Origin: Porticoccaceae bacterium
GTDB taxonomy: Bacteria > Pseudomonadota > Gammaproteobacteria > Pseudomonadales > Porticoccaceae
DNA length: 47,229 bases
Direction: 5' to 3'
NCBI GenBank assembly: GCA_023228865.1
Contig: JALOAH010000027.1
Span: 1-47,229 of the forward strand
The position numbers were made by a program, and so were the translations under genes. Of this stretch, positions 27,066-35,843 are shown piece by piece. A model generated the notes under the pieces. That model had not been told where the DNA came from. It searched no databases and was given only the letters and a program-made list of their open reading frames with translations. Numbering within the stretch: the first letter of the stretch is position 1; every line of letters starts with the position of its first letter.

Positions 27066-27965
27066 TTATTTATCGGGAAGGCCTTTATTACCCGCCCCCC
27101 TGAATTGTGACGGTGACAAGCCTGTCTGCTTTTTGAAGAACCGACTGAAATAGGCAGAATCGGCAAAACCAAGGTCAAAGGTAATTTCGTTGATTGTCTT
27201 CGTGGAGTTAAGCAACTCCCGTTTTGCTTCCAGTATCAAGCGCTTATGCACCAGTTCCAGCGGTGTAAGACCCGATGCCTGCTTGCAGCTCTCTATCAGC
27301 GCGACCCGCGTGATTCCCAGTAATCGACAGTAGTCCTCAATAGAAAAATGGTCGGAAAAATGTTTTTCTACCAGTACTTGATATTGATACATCAGGTTCA
27401 TATCGGGAGATTCCGGTTTTTGAGAGGGCTCCACACCCGATATGAGGTTTGGAATGGTATTCTCCGTCAGCAGCACGAAAATATATCCCATGACCGCCGC
27501 ATCGCAACCCAACCCAAAGCGTCTTATCGCTGCGGATATTTCGGAAAAAACCTGTATTCGCCTGGCTTGGTGCGCTCCCTCCAGATCGTTGTAGGTGGAG
27601 GGCTTGTAATAGGACTCCCAGAATGAAGCCGGAGTGGTGAATAGCGCCTGCGCGACCCTCGTTCTCAGAAACAATTCGGTGCCACTGAAGCAGTAGCCGT
27701 CGGTATCGGGTTTCAACCTGAGCTCATAGAGACAATTAGCCGGAATCACCACAAATGTACCGGGATAAAGTCTGAATTCTTCATTGTCAAGGAGAGCGCA
27801 ACCTCCCCCCTCTTCAATCAGGAAGTACAGGCGGTTATCCGGTTGCCGGTGTTGCTTGCCCAACTCGCCCGAGATCAGTAACTCGCTGATTCGTCTACAT
27901 TCGATCTGTGATATTCCATCAAGAGCCTGCGATCCCTCCGCCTCACTGTCTATGGTCTTTAGCAT
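27066..27965 (-). CDS. AraC-family transcriptional regulator
   Basis: 299 residues. The C-terminal 100 form the double helix-turn-helix of the AraC family (SIEDYCRLLGITRVALIESCKQ, then TINEITFDLGFADSAYFSRFFKKQTGLSPSQFR). The N-terminal part is a cupin-like sensing domain (FVVIPANCLYELRLKPD) for an unknown effector. It is in the same direction as, and immediately upstream of, cassette B, so it is the obvious candidate activator of the cluster. The 404-base gap makes a separate promoter for cassette B likely. Confidence 0.9.
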   Translation of the reverse strand: MLKTIDSEAEGSQALDGISQIECRRISELLISGELGKQHRQPDNRLYFLIEEGGGCALLDNEEFRLYPGTFVVIPANCLYELRLKPDTDGYCFSGTELFLRTRVAQALFTTPASFWESYYKPSTYNDLEGAHQARRIQVFSEISAAIRRFGLGCDAAVMGYIFVLLTENTIPNLISGVEPSQKPESPDMNLMYQYQVLVEKHFSDHFSIEDYCRLLGITRVALIESCKQASGLTPLELVHKRLILEAKRELLNSTKTINEITFDLGFADSAYFSRFFKKQTGLSPSQFRGAGNKGLPDK

Positions 27966-28370
27966 TGCCAGTCAACCTACTCTGATTATATAATTCTAGT
28001 TAATACTATTTATCATTAGCCTGGAATCCTTGGTTCATTAATAAGTATTTGACGCCCTTCAGTCAATAGTCATGACTTTTTTGCCGCGCAGTGAGTTTCC
28101 AGCCAGGACAACCGTCCCGGAGCCGATCACTCATCCAGTTCGTCAACTCACAACCTGAACCGCCCTCCGCCAAGGCGAGGGTGTATGGCGCAGGATGGTG
28201 GAATCAGTCGTCACGCTTTAAGATTCTCTCCCTGCCTGGAATACGTCAGAGTCATCCCGGGCCGTATCCGTGACGATAAAACCGACTTATAGCGTTGATG
28301 CATTCGCTGTCGAGTGATCCAAGTAACTTAATGCGCCTTGCCGGCGGCGTAGCGGGGCGAGCGGGAACAA
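27966..28370. other. Intergenic region between dnaE2 and the AraC-type gene
   Basis: 405 bases with no supported gene. The AT-rich first 110 bases probably hold the regulator's promoter. A 60-codon frame at 28091-28273 begins at GTG without a ribosome site. An imperfect hairpin (CCCTC(C)GCC / GGCGAGGG, near 28164-28182) has no T-run. I see no clear terminator for dnaE2. Confidence 0.4.
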
Positions 28371-31300
28371 CTACCTGAAATTCCTCGCCTTGGCAGCAAG
28401 TTCAGCAAGTCGGTATGAATAATCCTCGATCCTGCCGGCAATGACATGAATGACCGGCTGTACGACATTTTCGGTCAGGATCTCTACTGTACCTGTAACC
28501 AAAATCAGCTTGGCCGTGAGTATGACGTTTTTGAAATGTTCTTGCGTCCTGCTCCAGATGATGACATTGATGCTCCCTGTTTCATCTTCAATTGTCACAA
28601 AAAGTGTGCCGTGAGCAGTCCCCGGCCTCTGGCGAGAGACAACAATGCCTGCCACCTGAATAAACCCCTGATGTCGCTTCGTAAGCAGCTCACTTTGGCG
28701 AGTACAGCGGATGAAGGGATGTTCGTTGCGCAACAACGCCATTGGATGGCGGCGCAGGCTGAGGCCTAGGGCCTGGTAGTCGCTCAACACCTCCTGTTCA
28801 GTCGTGGGAGCTGCCATCAACAGTTCATCCTGATGGCAGTCTTCCGTATTTTCCAATAGCGCCGAGTGAGGCTGAATGGCGGCGGCACGCCAGCGTGCCT
28901 GGTGGCGGTTGCCGCCCAGCGAGCGCAACACGTCAGCGGAAGCCAGTATCTGCAGATTGTTGGCGAGCAATCCTGTACGCCGGGATAAATCCTCTATGGA
29001 AAGGTATGGTTTCGCTCCGCGCCGGGTCTCGATCATCCGGCCTTTATCCGCATTGAGAGCCGCAACCTGGCAAAAGCCCAGGCGGACTGCCAGCAGATCT
29101 CGCCCTTTCTTGTCGATGACCGTTTCCAGGCTGTTATCGTAACAGCTGCGGTTAATATCCACAGGCAGGATCTTGATATTGTGTTGGCGCGCATCCTGCA
29201 CCAGCTGCGAGGGACTATAAAATCCCATGGGCTGGCTGTTGAGCAGCGCACAATAGAAAGCAGCGGGATGGTGGCGCTTTATCCAGGAAGAGGCATAACA
29301 CAACAGCGCGAAACTCGCCGAATGGCTTTCCGGGAAGCCATAACCGCCAAAGCCCTTCACCTGCTCGAAGGTGCGCTCGGCAAATTCCTGCTCGTAACCG
29401 TTAGCCAGCAGGCCGTTGATGAACTTGTCCCTGAACATCAGCAGCTTTGAGTTTTTCCCCCAGTTGCTGATGGCCCGGCGCAATTCGTCGGCCTCACCGC
29501 CACTGAATCCCGCCGCGACCATCGACATGCGCATCACCTGCTCCTGGAAGATGGGCACCCCGAAAGTGAGTTTCAGTACCGCTTCGACCTCGTCAGTGGG
29601 ATAGGTGATCTCTTCCAGCCCGGCGCGGCGGCGCAAATAGGGATGCACCATATCCCCCAGAATCGGCCCGGGGCGGACAATGGCAATCTGCACCACAAGA
29701 TCATAGAAACAGCGGGGTTGCAGACGCGGCAGCATAGCCATCTGCGCCCTGGATTCCACTTGGAACACGCCGACACTGTCGGCCTGGCACAGCATCTCGT
29801 AGGTAGCCGGATCTTCGCGGGGAATATCGGCGAGCGACTTGATAGCGGGTTCGTATCTCTGAATCATCTCCAGCGCCCGGCGTAGTGCGCTCAGCATTCC
29901 CAGGGCCAGCACATCCACCTTCAACAGGCGCATCGCTTCGAGATCCTCCTTGTCCCATTGAATGATCGTGCGGTCAGGCATACTGGCGTTTTCCAGCGGC
30001 ACCAGATCGCTGATGCGATCCTGGGAGATCACAAAGCCCCCAGTGTGCTGGGAGAGATGACGAGGAAAGCCCAGGATTTCATTGCATAGTTTAAGGAAGT
30101 GTTGCAGCAGTACCTGCTGGACCTGCAGGCCGATCGCCGCCACGGTGTTTTCAAGCTCCGATGGCTGGTCCCACCAGGCTATGGTCTTGGCCAGATGATC
30201 GAGCAGTGACGGCTCGAGCCCCAGTGCCTTGCCCACATCCCTTACGGCGCTGCGCCGTCTGTAAGTAATGACCGTTGCGGCAATGGCCGCACGCTCGCGG
30301 CCGTATTTCTCATAGATGTACTGGATGACTTCCTCGCGCCGCTGGTGCTCGAAATCCACATCGATATCAGGTGGTTCGTCCCGCTCTCTGGAAATAAAAC
30401 GCTCGAACAAAACGCTGATCTGATCCGGGGCGATTTCCGTCACGAACAGGCAGTAACAGACCACCGAATTGGCTGCCGAGCCCCGGCCCTGACACAGGAT
30501 ATTTTTCTCGCGGGCGTAACGCACGATGTCGTGCACGGTCAGGAAATAGTATTCATAACCAAGTTCCTCGATCAGTTGCAGTTCCATTTCAAGGGTCTCT
30601 GCCGCCGCTGCCGGGACGCCGCCGGGCCAGCGCAGAAGCTTGCCTGCCGCTACCAGGTTGCGAAGGTGGGCAATGGGCGACAGCGTTGCCGGCACCAGCT
30701 CCTGCGGATACTGATAGCGCAGTTCATGCATGGAGAAATGGCATCGGTCGGCAATGATGCAGGTCTCGTCCAGCAGGGCTTGCGGGTAAAGCAATGTCAA
30801 CTGCCCATGGGATTTAAGATAAGCCTCACCATTCACTTCAATCCGCGTGCCCATTTCCTGAATCGGCAGGTTGTGCCGAATGGCTGTCACGATATCCTGA
30901 AGCGGTTTTCTTTCCTTGGCATGCATTAGAGCTTCGCCACAAGCCACCAGGGGTATGCCTTTTTCAACGCTCAGTGCGAGCCAGCGTTCAAAGTCAAACT
31001 GCTCTCCCCCGCGCAGCTGGTGATTGATCCCGATCCACAGGCGGCTCTTGAATGATTTGTGAAGCTCATCAATCACCGCTTCGGCAATCTTCTCTCCCAC
31101 TTTTGCCTCGATGATGATGAGACAATGGCGAAGCCGAAAACGCAAATCCTCCAGGTGCGCCTCGTATTCGCCCTTGGGGGCTCGCCTGCGCGCCAGGGTG
31201 ATAAAGCCCGATAGTTCGGCGTAGGCAATTCTGGAGGGCGCAATGGCGATCAGATGCATTCCGTTGGATAGCCGGAAGGCACTGCCAATGATAAGTTTGA

Positions 31301-31475
31301 ACTGGAGTTCCTCCGCCACAACAAAGGCCTTTACCACACCGGCAAGAGAACATTCATCGGTGATCGCCAGCGCCTCATAACCCAGCTCACAGGCGCGCCG
31401 GACATACTCGCCAGGATGGGAGGCTCCGGCAAGAAACGTAAAGTTGGTGGTGGTATGAAGATGGGCGTAGCGCAT
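28371..31475 (-). CDS. dnaE2: Error-prone DNA polymerase III alpha subunit DnaE2 (ImuC)
   Basis: 1034 residues from the ATG at 31475, which begins the family-typical MRYAHLHTTTNFTFLAGASHP; an upstream ATG lies inside imuB. An N-terminal PHP domain is followed by the C-family polymerase core with SRERDEPPDIDVDFEH (catalytic aspartates), GRGSAANSVVCYCL, and CYASSWIKRHHPAAFYCALLNS, then a C-terminal OB-fold region (VAGIVVSRQRPGTAHGTLFVTIEDE). With ImuA and ImuB it performs translesion synthesis and induced mutagenesis after DNA damage. It begins two bases before the imuB stop region ends (TGATCATG junction), so the genes are translationally linked. No frameshift seen. Confidence 0.96.
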   Translation of the reverse strand: MRYAHLHTTTNFTFLAGASHPGEYVRRACELGYEALAITDECSLAGVVKAFVVAEELQFKLIIGSAFRLSNGMHLIAIAPSRIAYAELSGFITLARRRAPKGEYEAHLEDLRFRLRHCLIIIEAKVGEKIAEAVIDELHKSFKSRLWIGINHQLRGGEQFDFERWLALSVEKGIPLVACGEALMHAKERKPLQDIVTAIRHNLPIQEMGTRIEVNGEAYLKSHGQLTLLYPQALLDETCIIADRCHFSMHELRYQYPQELVPATLSPIAHLRNLVAAGKLLRWPGGVPAAAAETLEMELQLIEELGYEYYFLTVHDIVRYAREKNILCQGRGSAANSVVCYCLFVTEIAPDQISVLFERFISRERDEPPDIDVDFEHQRREEVIQYIYEKYGRERAAIAATVITYRRRSAVRDVGKALGLEPSLLDHLAKTIAWWDQPSELENTVAAIGLQVQQVLLQHFLKLCNEILGFPRHLSQHTGGFVISQDRISDLVPLENASMPDRTIIQWDKEDLEAMRLLKVDVLALGMLSALRRALEMIQRYEPAIKSLADIPREDPATYEMLCQADSVGVFQVESRAQMAMLPRLQPRCFYDLVVQIAIVRPGPILGDMVHPYLRRRAGLEEITYPTDEVEAVLKLTFGVPIFQEQVMRMSMVAAGFSGGEADELRRAISNWGKNSKLLMFRDKFINGLLANGYEQEFAERTFEQVKGFGGYGFPESHSASFALLCYASSWIKRHHPAAFYCALLNSQPMGFYSPSQLVQDARQHNIKILPVDINRSCYDNSLETVIDKKGRDLLAVRLGFCQVAALNADKGRMIETRRGAKPYLSIEDLSRRTGLLANNLQILASADVLRSLGGNRHQARWRAAAIQPHSALLENTEDCHQDELLMAAPTTEQEVLSDYQALGLSLRRHPMALLRNEHPFIRCTRQSELLTKRHQGFIQVAGIVVSRQRPGTAHGTLFVTIEDETGSINVIIWSRTQEHFKNVILTAKLILVTGTVEILTENVVQPVIHVIAGRIEDYSYRLAELAAKARNFR

Positions 31476-31477
31476 GA

Positions 31478-32995
31478 TCAGGCAAACACCCCATGCACGT
31501 ACCATTGCCTCTTGTATAAATCCAGATACGCCCAGACCGCTAAATTATCGCGGCGCCGCGCAAGGAAATAATCGCGGGCGACCTTCTCGTCCCACCAATT
31601 GCCGACCATCCGCTCGGGGCCGACCATCAGGGTTAGATACCCGTGCCAATACAATCCCTGCTGGCGATTTTCAATGATTTGCGGATTTGCAAATAGCCAT
31701 GCTGGCCGCAGCCCGTTGCGGTGTATTGCGGGCAACTGCTGAAAACTTTTTTCAGCCAGGCCAATCATCAGGTTGCTGAGTTCAGGCAAAGGGCTGTCGC
31801 GGTAACTGACCTTATGAACGGCAGTCTCGCCCACTCTTGCTTTCAACTTTGCCATGGTGACGCTCAATTCCTGAGCGGAGCCCCGACGCTTGCGGCCACC
31901 GCTGAAATCCAGCGCTTGGCTACTGCCCTGGAGCGGCATTGCGCTGTGACAAATCAGCTCGAGGCAGTCAATATCAAAGGGTATGGCTTTGTTCTCCAGC
32001 TGAATCACCGTCAGGTCGTACAGGAGCCGCCAGTCGCTCTGGGGGGTATCGCTATGAACCTGAATATATTCCTGGCGATGATGGATATCGGAGATTCGCC
32101 ATTGGATATGCTGGCATGCCAACTGCCGCTTGCGCAGGTAATCACTGAGCCGATGCAACAGATTTTCAATGGTTGACTTTATTTGGTCGACAATATTGAT
32201 GGGATAATCGAATTGCACCTCTTCATGAAAATACTCTTCGGGCGCATAGCTTTCAACAGGCTTGACGAATAAAGACGCCTGAGTGAAGCCCTGGTCGATA
32301 CCGTAGATACCACAGATAACTTCGGCAAAATCCTTTCCCAGCCGTTTGGTGAAACTGCCGACAGAATTTGCGCTTATCTGCCGGGCGAGATCACCCAGTG
32401 TCGAGAACCCCATCTTCCCAAGCGCATCGACCTCATTGGGATAATCAGCAAGCACCTGGATAGGCAGTTTGTTCAAACGAATAATGAACAGCGCCGTGGT
32501 TTCATCACCCCTGATCTCATGATTGTCAAACGACAACAGCCAGGCGCCTGTTGATGAATGCGCCAAGCCATAGGCCACCTCATACCCTGTTGTCTTGAGC
32601 AGGGCGAGAATGGCTTCACAGAGTTTCTTCACCCCGGAAAACAATTTCAGGCAACTGGAGAGCTCCAGCAGCAGCCCGGACTGCGCGGTTTCCCGGCTTC
32701 GGTATGGTTCGATATGCGGCGTGAACTGGTAAAGCTGTTCGCACAATCGGTGCAGTGTTTCCTGCTCACAGGCAGGATCCCGGGTAACCACCTGGCAGTC
32801 ACTCAGCAGCTGCGCCGTGGTGAGATCCATTCCGATGCGAACCCCCGACGCTGCGGCGTTGGCGGTCATGGAAACCACACGGCGCCTTTCAACCACTACA
32901 ACTGACTTATCTGGCGAACTCGGCGCATTCAGTGCGGAGAGTGGCAAGTCCTTGAATCTAAGCGCCAGCCACAAGCGAGTGCGCCTCTCACTCAC
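31478..32995 (-). CDS. imuB: ImuB, inactive Y-family polymerase-like mutasome hub
   Basis: 505 residues with the ImuB layout: a Y-family-like N-terminus (LWLALRFKDLPLSAL) lacking the catalytic acidic residues of true Y-family polymerases, a palm and little-finger region, and a C-terminal extension (WYVHGVFA end). ImuB links ImuA, DnaE2 and the beta clamp. Where many ImuB proteins have a clamp-binding QDLF-like motif just before the LxxRLG stretch, this one reads AQELSVTMAKLKARVG, so the motif is degenerate or lies elsewhere. Its first codons overlap the imuA stop by four bases (ATGA). Confidence 0.93.
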   Translation of the reverse strand: MSERRTRLWLALRFKDLPLSALNAPSSPDKSVVVVERRRVVSMTANAAASGVRIGMDLTTAQLLSDCQVVTRDPACEQETLHRLCEQLYQFTPHIEPYRSRETAQSGLLLELSSCLKLFSGVKKLCEAILALLKTTGYEVAYGLAHSSTGAWLLSFDNHEIRGDETTALFIIRLNKLPIQVLADYPNEVDALGKMGFSTLGDLARQISANSVGSFTKRLGKDFAEVICGIYGIDQGFTQASLFVKPVESYAPEEYFHEEVQFDYPINIVDQIKSTIENLLHRLSDYLRKRQLACQHIQWRISDIHHRQEYIQVHSDTPQSDWRLLYDLTVIQLENKAIPFDIDCLELICHSAMPLQGSSQALDFSGGRKRRGSAQELSVTMAKLKARVGETAVHKVSYRDSPLPELSNLMIGLAEKSFQQLPAIHRNGLRPAWLFANPQIIENRQQGLYWHGYLTLMVGPERMVGNWWDEKVARDYFLARRRDNLAVWAYLDLYKRQWYVHGVFA

Positions 32996-33786
32996 GATTT
33001 CCCTCGCAGGTTCGAGACGTTTGCCAGAGGCGGCGTCTTGTCATCGATTTTGCCGGGGTGCGGCTTTTGGTCGAGGCCATGGTATGGCGGCAATCCTCGC
33101 CATTCATCTGGGCGAGATAAAACGACAGGTCGTGCCTGCTGCCGTTGCAGCATGCCTTTCTGCTTGAAAACCGTCACCTCCAGCCCACCGGTAACCACCT
33201 GGCTGAATAATCTCAAGCTTGCCGGCGAACTTTGCTGCTGAACGGAGGAAGGCCGGAACAGGATATAGAGCCCCGCTCCCTCCGATGCAGAAAGCAGGCA
33301 TTTGCGAAGTTCCGTATACGTGAGATTAGCCCTCGGTTGCCATGCTAGAACAGCGTCACAGGCCACTGTGCGGGTGAGCTCTGTAAAGCAGGCCAAAAAA
33401 GGGGCTTTTTCCGTCGCCTTTACGATGACTAAACGGTCCAGATCCAGGCCGGCCTGAATCAGCGCCTGGCTGAAGGGCTCAGCAGGTGGGTTCAGCAATA
33501 CGATCAGCCCCGGATTGCCTGGCCTTGATTCACCTGCCCTTGATTCACCTGACAATAGTGCAGGCATAAAAAGTTGCCACTCGCCCTGGAATCCCTGCTG
33601 GCAAACTTCGATCAAACTCCCCAGGGGCCAGCCTCCATTCAATAAACCCGAGTTGAGGGCCGCATAACCGGTGTCCACCGCTATGCGAGCGGCAAGGTGG
33701 TGGGAGGAGTGTCCACGCCAGAGGTCTCCCCGGCGCAAGAGCTGCTCCAGTGATACGGATTCTGGGGCTTGAGGAATGGTGGGCAT
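32992..33786 (-). CDS. imuA: ImuA, RecA-like mutasome protein
   Basis: 264 residues of the ImuA/SulA-like type (RecA-fold without an intact Walker A). Recognisable blocks are LLRRGDLWRG near the N-terminus, ALNSGLLNGGWPLGSLIEV where RecA has its nucleotide loop, LDRLVIVKA, and RANLTYTELRKCLLSASEGAGLYILFRP. It is the first gene of the SOS operon imuA-imuB-dnaE2, overlapping imuB by four bases. A 15-base in-frame tandem duplication (33523-33536 and 33538-33551) encodes GESRA-GESRP, a probable recent slippage. Regulation is by LexA through the site 20 bases upstream. Confidence 0.93.
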   Translation of the reverse strand: MPTIPQAPESVSLEQLLRRGDLWRGHSSHHLAARIAVDTGYAALNSGLLNGGWPLGSLIEVCQQGFQGEWQLFMPALLSGESRAGESRPGNPGLIVLLNPPAEPFSQALIQAGLDLDRLVIVKATEKAPFLACFTELTRTVACDAVLAWQPRANLTYTELRKCLLSASEGAGLYILFRPSSVQQQSSPASLRLFSQVVTGGLEVTVFKQKGMLQRQQARPVVLSRPDEWRGLPPYHGLDQKPHPGKIDDKTPPLANVSNLRGKS

Positions 33787-33806
33787 AGTGTCGCCGACTG
33801 CAATAA

Positions 33807-33822
33807 CTGTACGTATATACAG
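33807..33822 (-). promoter_or_regulatory. LexA (SOS) box before imuA
   Basis: CTGT-N8-ACAG; on the minus strand CTGTATATACGTACAG, within TACTGTATATACGTACAGTT, very close to the gammaproteobacterial consensus CTGTATATATATACAG. It lies 20-36 bases before the imuA start, so LexA would block transcription of the whole three-gene operon until DNA damage. Confidence 0.93.
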
Positions 33823-34072
33823 TATACTCCGGCGAGACAGTATGCCGTCAAGATGGCCCGTTAGAACATTTTCTAAGGGAACGCGGCAGGTAACGGGCCG
33901 TTAACGGCCATAGTGAGCCCTGAAGCCGGGATGGGGCGATGGCGTGTGACACAACCCCTGGGGATTGCGTGGAGAATGGCCGGGCGAAACCCGTCGGCAG
34001 CCGTTTTTTTGCGTCGGGCATTTCGTGCCGATACCGCAACTGACCGGCAAGTGCCAAGCGATCACGCCACTG

Positions 34073-34966
34073 TCAAAGCGCCTCCGCGGCGAAAGTATCA
34101 CAGGCATCGAGCCGACCGGATTCAAAGCCGCGCCGGAACCACGTTACCCGCTGTGCGGAGCTGCCGTGGGTGAAGCTGTCCGGGGTTACCGTACCCCGGG
34201 CCTGCTTCTGCAGGCGATCGTCTCCGATCGCCGCGGCGGCGGCCAGGGCCTCATCGAGATCACCGCTTTCCAGCATCTGTCGCTGGGTATTGGCGTGATG
34301 TCCCCACAGCCCGGCAAAACAGTCGGCCTGCAGCTCCTGCCTCACGGACAGCTTATTGCCCTCGACCGCCGACACCCTGCCCCGCGCCTGGTGTACCTTG
34401 GCGGATATACCCAGCAAGGCTTGGACATGATGACCGACCTCGTGGGCGATCACATATGCCTGGGCAAAATCCCCCGGCGCCCCGTGCCGGGTTTTCAGAT
34501 CCTGGTAAAACGACAGGTCGATATAGACACGGTGGTCGGCCGGACAATAAAACGGCCCCATCGCCGCATCGGCCCCACCGCAGGCCGACTGCACACGACT
34601 GGTGAACAGGACCAGGCGGGGATGCTCATAATTGCGCCCCAGAGACTTGAACACCGTTTCCCAGGTATCCTCGGTATCCGCCAGTACCACGGAAACAAAG
34701 TCCGCCAGTTCCTGGTCCTCGGCGGAGAAGGTCTGGCTCTGGCTCTGGGTCACCTGGCCGCCGGAGAGCAAGGGCAGCAGGTCCACCCCTAGTATCCTCG
34801 CTCCGATAACGACCACGACGCCCGATATCAGAATCCAGCGTCCCACCCGGGTCTGGATCAACAGCGGCAGCAACCGCAGCAGGGCGCCACCACCCGCCAC
34901 CGGACCGGACGAGATCCCGCGCCGATCCTCGATATTGCTGCTTCTCCTGCCACCCCGCCAACGCAT
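34073..34966 (-). CDS. YpfJ-type neutral zinc metallopeptidase, membrane-anchored
   Basis: 297 residues from 34966 (AGGTGG close upstream; an earlier ATG adds 42 residues without family match). One membrane segment (about 43-62) precedes the PF04228 domain. The zinc site is HEVGHH (His175, Glu176, His179) with Glu211 in ELQADCFAGLWGHH as the likely third ligand. Residues 110-170 carry SACGGADAAMGPFYCPADHRVYID with a Cys pair, probably a disulfide on the periplasmic side. Substrates of this family are not established. The gene stands alone, divergent from the small acidic protein, at the start of the more G+C-rich right part of the window. Confidence 0.92.
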   Translation of the reverse strand: MRWRGGRRSSNIEDRRGISSGPVAGGGALLRLLPLLIQTRVGRWILISGVVVVIGARILGVDLLPLLSGGQVTQSQSQTFSAEDQELADFVSVVLADTEDTWETVFKSLGRNYEHPRLVLFTSRVQSACGGADAAMGPFYCPADHRVYIDLSFYQDLKTRHGAPGDFAQAYVIAHEVGHHVQALLGISAKVHQARGRVSAVEGNKLSVRQELQADCFAGLWGHHANTQRQMLESGDLDEALAAAAAIGDDRLQKQARGTVTPDSFTHGSSAQRVTWFRRGFESGRLDACDTFAAEAL

Positions 34967-35275
34967 AACCACCTCGCTATCACCAACCGCATCCACTCCG
35001 CCAGTGCGCCGCGAAACGCTAACACCGGAGCCTTGCCGGCCATCGTAGCGCCTGTTGGCCACAATCGGAAAGATATTCAGTGCCCGCCCCACAAATCACC
35101 GGCGCCCGCCCTACAAATCACCGGATAGTACCCATGACCAGCGCCGATGGGCGAAAATCGCCTCTCCGCAGCGAGACAGCGACGGCATCACCGCTGATAA
35201 ATTATTGCTGTATACTGCCCCGACCCGGCCCCGGAGCGCACCGCCCCTCCCCTGCCCCCACCTCACTCCATCCGG
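34967..35275. other. Divergent intergenic region with a two-copy tandem repeat
   Basis: These 309 bases separate the metallopeptidase from the small acidic protein. Two nearly identical 21-base units starting GCCCGCCC and ending ATCACCGG lie at 35082-35102 and 35104-35124 (one mismatch, 22-base period). TATACT at 35211-35216 is a possible -10 for the plus-strand gene, without a good -35. Nothing else is visible. Confidence 0.6.
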
Positions 35276-35527
35276 ATGGCAAACACCATGACAGATGATT
35301 ACGACGTAAAATTATCCCCCCTGAGCCAGCGCTTCGAGCAGGACGGCAAGGCCGTGCATATCGAGATCTATGAAGATGGCGAAGGTGGCTGGCTGCTCGA
35401 GATCGTCGACGACGATAACAACTCCACGATGTGGGAAGATGCCTTCGACAGCGAGGAAGACGCGCTGGCCGAAGCCCTCGCCACTATCAGTGAAGAAGGC
35501 ATCGACGTCCTGATCGGGCCGGCCTGA
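35276..35527 (+). CDS. Small acidic protein of unknown function
   Basis: 83 residues from 35276, or 79 from a second ATG at 35288; neither has a strong ribosome site. It is very acidic: GGWLLEIVDDDNNSTMWEDAFDSEEDALAEALATI. No signal peptide, membrane segment or cysteine is present, so it should be cytosolic. The alternating pattern suggests a beta-strand segment (VHIEIYEDG, WLLEIVDDD) followed by a helix. I have an impression of similar short proteins in other gammaproteobacteria but no family name. Codon use fits the neighbours, which supports a real gene. Confidence 0.75.
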   Translation: MANTMTDDYDVKLSPLSQRFEQDGKAVHIEIYEDGEGGWLLEIVDDDNNSTMWEDAFDSEEDALAEALATISEEGIDVLIGPA

Positions 35528-35548
35528 CCCCGCACCATCCCACAGGCA

Positions 35549-35635
35549 ATGACCTCGACAATCCCCACACGGGCAGCCCTTGCCGCCCTGTCCCTGCTGC
35601 TGTCGGGCTGCGTGCCGTTCGTGCCTTTTATCTGA
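35549..35635 (+). CDS. Putative 28-residue micro-lipoprotein
   Basis: The frame encodes MTSTIPTRAALAALSLLLSG followed by CVPFVPFI and TGA: a complete lipoprotein signal with lipobox LLSGC and a mature part of eight residues. CAGG lies just upstream but close. It begins 21 bases after the small acidic protein gene and might be cotranscribed. The lipobox context is hard to obtain by chance, but a frame this short is weak evidence. Confidence 0.4.
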   Translation: MTSTIPTRAALAALSLLLSGCVPFVPFI

Positions 35636-35674
35636 TACCAAAAGGGGTGTGCAGCGGCCCGCGCGCAACTCGGG

Positions 35675-35736
35675 GTAGCTTTCTCCCATCGAATGTAGCT
35701 TTACCCTCATCGGATGTAGCTTTACCGCCATCGGAT
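35675..35736 (+). repeat. Three tandem 20-21-base repeats
   Basis: Units GTAGCTTTCTCCCATCGAAT (35675-35694), then two 21-base units (35695-35715 and 35716-35736), each GTAGCTTTACC followed by two variable bases and CATCGGAT. A degenerate fourth unit (ACAGCCTCGCC) follows. No coding frame explains them. Confidence 0.8.
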
Positions 35737-35843
35737 ACAGCCTCGCCACCTGGTTGATCACTTATCGCGCACCCCCGCCAGACCCGGCAGGGACAGGGGC
35801 TGGCACCGAGTTTCTACGCCTCGCCCACACCACAACCACAGAC

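Noticed and set aside
28091..28273. 60-codon frame upstream of the AraC-type gene's promoter region
   Set aside because: GTG start without ribosome site and no recognisable composition or motif.
33896..33909. Perfect palindrome GGCCGTTAACGGCC
   Set aside because: Only 14 bases with no loop or T-run; it could be a binding site but nothing nearby supports a function.
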